Shown: in pieces, positions 57,305 to 64,000 of the stretch
Numbering within the stretch: position 1 is the stretch's first letter
Layout: every line of letters begins with the position of its first letter
Notes under the pieces: model-generated
Databases searched by the model: none
Told to the model about the DNA's origin: nothing
Seen by the model: only the letters and a program-made list of their open reading frames with translations
Position numbers and translations under genes: made by a program
Source of the DNA: Incurvaria masculella
Lineage: Eukaryota; Arthropoda; Insecta; Lepidoptera; Incurvariidae
Assembly (NCBI GenBank): GCA_946894095.1
Contig: OX335655.1
Coordinates: forward strand, 18,166,001-18,230,000
Reading direction: 5' to 3'
Length of the DNA: 64,000 bases

Positions 57305-58548
57305 TATATAACAGGTTTATTTTTTCTAATAGAGTCGTGAATAACGCTTTTTATGTTTTGCGCAGAGATAGGAGCCTCGCCAGTTTTGCTCATTGTTATA
57401 ACTTTTACAATCATTTCGAGAAGTATGTTCATTGCCTTTTCAGAGTTTAACAAATTATTCAGGATAGAGTCGACTGAATTTTCTTTATTCGTGTGTAATA
57501 TTTGGTTATATTTTAGTTGCGTATTATAATTTTTTTCTGTTTGATCTGTGTTAGTGGTAGGTAAGGAAGGGAATGACTTTTCATTAAATAATTCGTTGTA
57601 TTGAACTTTTCTGGTTTTATTTTTGTTTTCTTCAATTTTCTTCTTTTTTATAGGGCATAACCCTGATATAGCGACATGATTACCTTGACAATTATAACAG
57701 GTAGCATTGGCATGTTCCGTAGAGCAATTTCTATAATTGTGCCCTTCGCAACTGCATATTGAGCACCTCTCTCCGTTTTTACAATATTTTGATATGTGCC
57801 CAAAGCGCAAGCATCGGAAGCACTGTTTTAAACGGGGTATGTATTGAGCCACTCTAAATCTCCATAAGTTCATGTCAATATAGTCCGGTAGAGTATTTGA
57901 TGCAAATGTAATGGAAATAGTAGGAGTGGGTTCTAGTTGGAAACCATTTTCATTCTTTACTTTACGCATGAATCTTCTTACTGATATAATTTTTTTTGTG
58001 CTTGTTATGTTGGTAAAAATTTTATGATTGGATAAGTTGGTAGGGACCGAGGTGATGACACCAGTGGTTTCAGTTGCAGATGCAGGTATGGAAGCCTTAA
58101 GCTTGAATTGATCCAAAAAAGTTTTGTTACCGAGAGCTGCATTGGCTAGCTCTGGTTTTTCAAATATTGCGCCTATTTTGTATCGATTTATCCTCTTGAA
58201 CTGTTTGATGCCCTTAATGTATCTTTTGAAAGAGTTTGATAAGCTCATAATATCTCTGTCTCCAATCGGCTTGTTAGGTTCTGTGCTTTCTATGAATACG
58301 ATAAAATCCAGTGCTCCCGAATCCTCAGGGTATGCACGGGTGTAGTCTTTAATGAAGAATGGTTGGTACTTATCGAGTGAATTCAATTTTGATGTAGTAG
58401 CTGTGGTGTTGAAGTTGAGCTCAGTAGTTCCCGCCTGTTCCACAAGATCATCTTTTCCCGCCAAATTTTCACAGTCCGATAAATCGGACGAAAGTGACTC
58501 CTCTGGAGACCTCTTGTCTTCCTTTTTCCGTTTCCTCTTCGCCTTCAT
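57304..58548 (-). CDS. Retrotransposon ORF1 (nucleic-acid-binding, zinc knuckles)
   Basis: Encodes 414 aa from ATG 58548 (MKAKRKRKKEDKRSPEE). The basic start is followed by a Ser/Glu-rich region and a middle domain. Three CCHC knuckles lie at about residues 243-298: CFRCLRFGHISKYC (CX2CX4HX4C), CSICSCEGHNYRNC, and CYNCQGNHVAISGLC with altered spacing. This is the typical ORF1 architecture of I/Jockey-group elements, which packages the element RNA. Frame intact. The upstream open frame to 58662 starts at a TTG inside the target-site duplication and is not used. The stop overlaps the ORF2 start as TAATG. Confidence 0.85.
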   Translation of the reverse strand: MKAKRKRKKEDKRSPEESLSSDLSDCENLAGKDDLVEQAGTTELNFNTTATTSKLNSLDKYQPFFIKDYTRAYPEDSGALDFIVFIESTEPNKPIGDRDIMSLSNSFKRYIKGIKQFKRINRYKIGAIFEKPELANAALGNKTFLDQFKLKASIPASATETTGVITSVPTNLSNHKIFTNITSTKKIISVRRFMRKVKNENGFQLEPTPTISITFASNTLPDYIDMNLWRFRVAQYIPRLKQCFRCLRFGHISKYCKNGERCSICSCEGHNYRNCSTEHANATCYNCQGNHVAISGLCPIKKKKIEENKNKTRKVQYNELFNEKSFPSLPTTNTDQTEKNYNTQLKYNQILHTNKENSVDSILNNLLNSEKAMNILLEMIVKVITMSKTGEAPISAQNIKSVIHDSIRKNKPVI

Positions 58549-58867
58549 CTTCTCGACCGGTTTTCCGCGAAGAAAGACCACAAACAAACGAATTGGCAAA
58601 TAAAAACCCGATAGCAAAAAAATCTCGACTTGTTCGGATTCCCGCCAAAACCGAACCTCCAAATGTCAAAACCAGCTGCGCGCTGCGTTCCGATTTGCGT
58701 ATATCGCAGATACGGTAACCAAATAAGCACGATAATCTTTATTATAAGTTACACATCACTTATCGCCAAGATCTTCGTGTTTCGATCACTTACACCATTT
58801 AAATAATTTGTACCTATATGTACATATCAATGATATGAACGGCCATATCTAGATGTTTTCTTATTCA

Positions 58868-59240
58868 TTCATGAAATGAAATGAAATGAAATATGAAATA
58901 TTTATTTTGTTACAATTATGGTCATGACCGTACATTTCCAGTACATTTCCAAAATTTGCGTATTACCGCGTACAAAATTATACCTAAAAATAAGAGACAA
59001 TTAATAAAAAAAAAATAACTATCTGACATTATTTAAAATTAAATTCTTCGACACCAACCGATGTATCATCAGCAAATAGTATGAATTGTTGTTTTGAAAT
59101 ATTTGGCAAATCGTTTATGTACAGCAATCCACATCGGCTTAACCAATTTTGATAAAATTTCGTAGGTAGATACATTGTCTAATCAGATCGTAAAGTAATG
59201 TTGACTAGCCTTTTGGACAAGCTCTTTGGGTTACTTTTTA
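58868..59240 (-). mobile_element. Internally deleted LINE remnant (RT core plus tail)
   Basis: A minus-strand frame reads LYINDLPNISK and then ILFADDTSVGVEEF, the FADD catalytic box of a Jockey-like RT (about 59035-59135). It is followed downstream by a (TGAAA)n-type tail (plus-strand ATGAAATGAAATGAAATG at 58871). Confidence 0.65.
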
Positions 59241-59900
59241 TCCAGCATATAATTTAGCCAGATATCAGTCCGAAACGACATTAAGCTAGTACGTTATATA
59301 TTATAAAAAGTATTTGCCACTAATTTGAGCTCACATTGCACTACCTCGACCGATTGGTAGCGCGTACATATGGTATCGGCAACGATATGCAAGCGACTAG
59401 GGCGCTTTGAGGTTAATTCGGGCCAGCAGTGAGCGCGCCCTGACCGATGTGACCGCCAAAAGCATGATTCGGACCAAACCCATTCATGAGATAGTTGTAC
59501 AGCGAAAGCTCTTGCCATTCCTTGTAGTAAAGATACAAAAAAAGAAAGGTTTTTGGCTTTACCGGTATCCCCCGAAGCATTTACATCCTCTTGGTATCCC
59601 CCGTGTGTGTGTGTTGCAAGCCAGAGATCTAAATCTTTGTTGCAAGACATTATTGCTAAGAATAGCGCAGAAGAAGGTGGAAGTCCCATGGTAAAATAAT
59701 ATTAGTAGATATTCCATGCGAATTCCTAGGCGCGAATTCCAAGAATAGACACTCCTTACTACCTTGAAGTGAAACTGAATGGATGTGGTATCAACCATAG
59801 ATAATATAATATTACTGACGTAATAGTAGCAAATACACGTTCTTAGTAATTTCACATTCCTTGCATGTTTTTTGAACTGGCTATACACGCGTAATGAATG
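59240..59900. other. Unassigned stretch
   Basis: Contains a 131-codon minus ORF (59294-59689) without recognisable motifs and a short (GT)n run at 59602. I cannot call a gene here. Confidence 0.3.
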
Positions 59901-59904
59901 AATA

Positions 59905-60117
59905 CATTTAATTTAAATCAATACCACACCCACCGGCATGCTGCACGTATGTGGAGCCAACTCCCTCCACGTTACGTCAGTGTGCGTGCATCGATCCACA
60001 CATTCAGAGCTCTAGTGAAAGACAATCTCCTGGAATCATGAACCTCATCTTCTTCTACTGGGTCTCTGGGTTCTCTAAGTGCAATAAACGTTTTTTTATT
60101 TGATTTGATTTGATATT
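59905..60117 (+). mobile_element. 5'-truncated LINE 3' end
   Basis: One frame reads WSQLPPRYVSVRASIHTFRA to a stop near 60040, an RT C-terminus (W-LP block), followed by a TTTGATTTGATTTGAT tail at 60097-60113. Confidence 0.6.
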
Positions 60118-60119
60118 AT

Positions 60120-60425
60120 TCCATCACCGGAGTAGGTGCCATGCCATTACCTCCCCTTTATGATATGGCTATACTGAACTGGATGGAAACACGGACAATT
60201 TTTAATTGCCAATGCGATGGTACCAAACCGGGCAGGCCCTACCACCTAGCAGGGGAAGGGAACCTACAGTTTTACATGGGTTTGGAACCAGGAACAGCTC
60301 GCTTCTTAACGAAATTCACCTATCCGACTCAGAAAAAGAAAGAAAGTGATGCATGAACGGACCGAGGATTTGAACCCGTAACCTCTCGCATGAAAGGAAA
60401 GTCCTCTAGGCACTGCAACGCGAGT
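60120..60425 (-). mobile_element. tRNA-headed SINE
   Basis: Body landmarks as elsewhere. The head complement is GGATTTGAACCCGTAACCTC, i.e. B box GGTTCAAATCC on the minus strand, with CTCGCATGAAAGGAAAGTCC. Confidence 0.75.
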
Positions 60426-61410
60426 TCTTAGATTTTTCTAAAATAACGTATAACGCCTACGTTAAAAACATTACTAAAAACAGTGTGAAGATGATTAAGT
60501 TGCATGATATTGTTTTGCCGTCGTTGAAAAGCCAGGCACCTGACCTTATTTACTTAATCTGTGCACAGGACCTACCACAGAACTATTCCGTGGGACCTAC
60601 TAACATAATGGCACTGAGGGGCACAGGAAGCGAACACGGGAAGTTCTCAAAACGTCCATGCTAATATTACAAATGCTGGAGTAATCTGTCTGTCTGTTAC
60701 GTTTTCACGCCTAAATCGGTGAACTGATTTTGATTTAATTTGGTATAGTCTGCACCTTGGGAGAGCACATAGACAACCTTTTGTCGCTAAAATTTACCTC
60801 AAAGGGGGTATAAAGGGGATGCGATTTTATATGTAAGTATGTATAATCGACCGTGAAGCAAGGACTAATTAATTAAAGAAAAAAGCCCAATAAAAATAAC
60901 GACTTCACGAATTTACTGCAGCGCTGGACCCGAACCAGCAAAACATAACATTCGCGGGTATTGCGTCTACTAATTTCGCCACAGCTGTATACCCATAATT
61001 TGGAATTCTCCTACAGTCCCTCCTCCCTTAATCAATGCCTCCTGCTAACACAGTGTTTAATATTATACCTACGGACGCTTACGCTTCATCCGCGTTACAT
61101 ACATGCATATCACCTTTCTTGGAATAAACGACGTACCTGCTTAGTTTGAAGAAGTATTTTAATTATTTAAGGGGAAAAAAGTTGTAAAAGACACAAACGA
61201 CGTTGAACCGAGCGTAGCCGGGTACCTTAGCTATTTCTCTATAAAGAAAAAAAATACTACGTTCTCCTCTTTTCTCAGATTCTAAGTATCCGTTGATTCG
61301 AGTCCGACTTTAACATTAGTGAACGTGAACGTGTGAACGTGAATATAAATGTTTTTGTTTTATCGAAAAATGAAAACTAAATCATTTGACAAGCTACAAG
61401 CATATTCAGC
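60426..61410. other. Unassigned stretch
   Basis: Nothing coding. 60660-60830 has the flavour of a DNA-element end (CTGTCTGTTACGTTTTCACG) without a visible partner. Confidence 0.3.
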
Positions 61411-61417
61411 ACAGTCA

Positions 61418-61615
61418 GCCACGGTAGCTCAGTGTGCGATGCCTTGCGAATCGATAAGCTGGGTAAGCACCTCTGAGCGCGGTTAGGTTCTGGGTATAGG
61501 TGACTATTTTTAACCGTTGAGGCTGGCTGTGGTTCGGAGTCCACGTAAAACTATAGGTCCCCTTCCTTACTTACTAGGTGGTAGTGTTGGTACCATCGCA
61601 ATGAATGAACGACCG
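61418..61615 (+). mobile_element. SINE head (tRNA-like A box, 5S-like block, B box) leading into a tandem repeat
   Basis: CCACGGTAGCTCAGTGTGCG (A box), AAGCACCTCTGAGCGCGGTT and a degraded GGTGAC (5S-like), then GGTTCGGAGTCC (B-box-like), then body to GGTACCATCGCAATGAATGA. From there it passes into the repeat starting at 61596. Confidence 0.7.
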
Positions 61616-62815
61616 TATCCGAAAAACGTTCATTGTACGTTTATTGTATTAATAACCAGTTTTTTTATTCCGACCCCTCTATCCTCCGTGATTCCGACTC
61701 ATTAAAATTGGGCTATGCCATTACAATTTAAACCTTAAGTTGATTAGATTTTTTTTTAAATGCGATAACTCCTACAACCTAAGCGGTGAGGGGATAATTT
61801 TTTTATGTAATTTAATTCAGTAATCGATAATTTAGTGTCCCACTTAGAAATATTTTTCATTTTGGTTATATATCAATTACTATTATTTAAAACATGAGCG
61901 ATTCTGAGCAAATCAAGGACGAATTCCCCCAGAATCGCTCCTATTTTAATTTATTGTAATGAATATAAAGCCAAAATAAAAAATAGATTGTATAGTGTCG
62001 CAATGAATGAACGACCGTATCCGAAAAACGTTCGTTTTGTATTAATAGCTTTTTTGTGTAAACGTGGTTATCGGAAAAAGTTCATATTGAACCAGTTTTT
62101 GATTCCGACTCATTAAAATTGGGCTTTGCCATTACAATTTAAACCTTAAATTGATTTGAAATTTTTTGAAATGCGATAACTCCTACAACCTAAGCGGTGA
62201 GGGGATAATTTTTTTATGTAATTTAATTCAGTAATCGATAATTTAGTGTCCCACTTAGAAATATTTTTCATTTTGGTTATATATCAATTACTATTATTTA
62301 AAACATGAGCGATTCTGAGCAAATCAAGGACGAATTCCCCCAGAATCGCTCCTATTTTAATTTATTGTAATGAATATAAAGCCAAAATAAAAAATAGATT
62401 GTATAGTGTCGCAATGAATGAACGACCGTATCCGAAAAACGTTCGTTTTGTATTAATAGCTTTTTTGTGTAAACGTGGTTATCGGAAAAAGTTCATAATG
62501 AACCAGTTTTTGATTCCGACTCATTAAAATTGGGCTTTGCCATTACAATTTAAATCTTAAATTGATTTGAAATTTTTTGAAATGCGATAACTCCTTCAAC
62601 CTAAGCGGTGAGCGTATTATTTTTTTATGTAATTTAATTCAGTAATCGATAATTTAGTGTCCCACTTAGAAATATTTTTCATTTTGGTTATATATCAATT
62701 ACTATTATTCTGAGATTCTGAGCAAATCAAGGACGAATTCCCCCAGAATCGCTCCTATAATAAATATATATATATCCTATAATAAAAAAATAGATTGTAT
62801 AGTGTCAATCGTGAC
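61596..62815 (+). repeat. Tandem repeat, about 405-bp unit, three copies
   Basis: Units begin TCGCAATGAATGAACGACCG at 61596, 61998 and 62409. Shared inner landmarks are TTAAACCTTAA, GCGATAACTCCTACAACCTA and a perfect hairpin GAGCGATTCTG/CAGAATCGCTC around AATCAAGGACGAATTCC. The third unit is truncated and ends with (TA)n. Confidence 0.85.
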
Positions 62816-62915
62816 ACTATAATCTATTGGTGATGATACTTTTGAGATTACCGCGGTCGTTAGATATGTTTGAAAAATGTTACCGCTTTTCACACGGCAG
62901 GAAGAGACATTTTCC

Positions 62916-62950
62916 GACGTTTCGAGCTAATCATTCGGCCCGTTGTCAAA
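62916..62950 (-). ncRNA. Diverged hammerhead-like motif
   Basis: On the minus strand: TTTGACAAC, stem-like GGGCCGAATGATTAGCTC, then GAAACGTC. The 5' conserved box differs from CTGANGA, so this is only a relative of the motifs at 11345 and 47671-47783. Confidence 0.25.
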
Positions 62951-63009
62951 GAGACAACCACCACGTTCATACGCAGCAGACGACTCAATGATAGTCTGCT
63001 GTAACATTT

Positions 63010-63540
63010 TTCAAAGAAATCTATTGGTGAACCAGTTTAAGGCTTGAATTTTAATGGCAATGACCAATTTTTATTCATTTCAATAAAAAAGTAATTCCAT
63101 ATCAAGTTTTTCCGATAATCGTGTTTATAAATAAGTGCTTATTCTGATAACTAAAAATATAAAACCATAACTTATCGGGTACGGTCGTTTTAGGGTCATA
63201 TGTCCCCTTAACTTCATAAATCCGTATAGATTAGCATTCCAGCATCTCTTGCAAGCAGCGTCTGAAATGAAATGCAAATATTATCGTGCCCGTAAGACGT
63301 GCGATTTTGCATACCACTCGTCCGGGAAAACGCGCGTAAAACTGTGACAAAGGTAAATACTGGGTATAACTCGCGCGAGTATTGGACACAGTAGAACTTT
63401 GCGATCAGTAAGCATGTTAAGGATTTCAATCTAGTCAACAGAAGCCTGTCTTCCTATTGAGTGTGGTTGTTCTTAGTGTCGGTTTATTAATCAATATCTG
63501 TGCGTTTTCATAAAGATGTGCGAATCTATATAGTGTAAGT
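63010..63540. other. Unassigned stretch
   Basis: No exon or repeat recognised. Confidence 0.35.
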
Positions 63541-63544
63541 TTTT

Positions 63545-63790
63545 TTTTATGCAACCTGACATGGCTAATACCTCACAACTACCGTTATGATACTAGCCCA
63601 ATACACAATATTCCCGAAGGAATTAGGTGCCATGCCAGGACCTTCCCTTTACGAGCACGGCTGTGGAAAACACGGACAATTTTTAATTGCCGCTTCGACC
63701 ATCTTTTCCTCCAATGCGACGGTACCAACCCGGCGTGATTTAACCCTACAGTTTTACATGGATTCCGAACCATGGAGCAGCTCGCTCATA
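63545..63790 (-). mobile_element. tRNA-family SINE body, head missing
   Basis: TATGCAACCTGACATGGCTA through GATTCCGAACCATGGAGCAG, then breaks off. The remaining bases to 64000 show nothing recognisable. Confidence 0.7.
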
Positions 63791-64000
63791 TTTTTCAATT
63801 ACAAAGCAGGCTGATAAATGAAGGATTTTTTCTTTTTCCTTTAGAAATTCGTAGGCTTTGTGCCAGCAAGATCGTCACTATCCTTGTTCGCTAATTTATG
63901 AAAAGTAAGACGCCACCCATAGGTAAAGTATGTTAAATATATTGTATTATATCCCCATAACATGGCTTTTGCAATAGGATTTTTAATAAATATTTCGCCA

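Larger units (their letters stand above)
53457..58659 (-). mobile_element. Full-length non-LTR retrotransposon with 11-bp target-site duplication
   Basis: The flanks carry CAAATGTCAAA at 53446-53456 and 58660-58670. The element reads on the minus strand: short 5' UTR (about 110 bp), ORF1 with three CCHC knuckles, ORF2 with endonuclease, reverse transcriptase, RNase H and a C-terminal CCHC-type motif, a 3' UTR of about 95 bp, and a terminal A run (plus-strand T15, 53457-53471). Presence of RNase H favours an I-like clade over Jockey proper (inference). ORF2 has one in-frame stop. Inserted upstream of the DUF4781-like gene. Confidence 0.9.

Noticed and set aside
58549..58662. N-terminal extension of LINE ORF1 to 58662
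   Set aside because: It starts at TTG within the target-site duplication. ATG 58548 gives the normal basic N-terminus.
59294..59689. 131-codon minus ORF as a host gene
   Set aside because: No motif, no splice context and a lone ORF next to LINE debris.

Overview
The window is eukaryotic nuclear DNA from an arthropod, most likely a moth or butterfly (inference). The grounds are spliced genes with GT-AG introns, a peritrophin/mucin-type chitin-binding gene, an AT-rich background, a (TTAGG)n telomere-type tract, and a dense load of SINEs, TTAA-flanked foldback elements, (GTCC)n-bearing elements and LINE ends. No bacterial features (operons, ribosome binding sites, CRISPR) apply.

Layout. (1) 1-6771, plus strand: the 3' part of a very large secreted mucin with 13 visible type-2 chitin-binding (CBM14) domains; its last domain sits in a separate terminal exon. 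(2) 8.6-11.6 kb, minus strand, and 19.3-22.0 kb, plus strand: two divergently oriented paralogous type II membrane proteins resembling DXD glycosyltransferases (GT32-like). The plus copy keeps D-L-D and the minus copy has D-L-Q at the same residue numbers. (3) 23.2-25.7 kb, minus strand: a four-exon gene for a protein of about 195 aa with four hydrophobic segments. Degraded copies of its exon 3 lie in its intron, and a 57-bp minisatellite abuts its first exon. (4) 33.9-51.9 kb, minus strand: a nine-coding-exon gene whose 722-aa product I assign tentatively to the DUF4781 family. Its introns are full of mobile elements. Directly behind coding exon 5 is a tandem array of nine ~200-bp copies of that exon's 3' half plus its splice donor, arranged as a duplicated four-unit higher-order repeat. 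(5) 53.5-58.7 kb, minus strand: a full-length non-LTR retrotransposon with an 11-bp target-site duplication, whose ORF2 is broken by one in-frame stop. (6) 59-64 kb: LINE and SINE remnants and a ~405-bp tandem repeat.

Exon structures were built by hand from splice motifs and checked by codon phase; all junctions of the four spliced host genes keep the frame. Family names rest on recalled motifs, not on searches. Promoters and transcription starts could not be placed. The most unusual items are the exon-plus-donor array, the DXD-losing paralog pair, SINE heads that mix tRNA-like and 5S-rRNA-like promoter boxes, and recurrent stem-loop motifs resembling a hammerhead ribozyme core.
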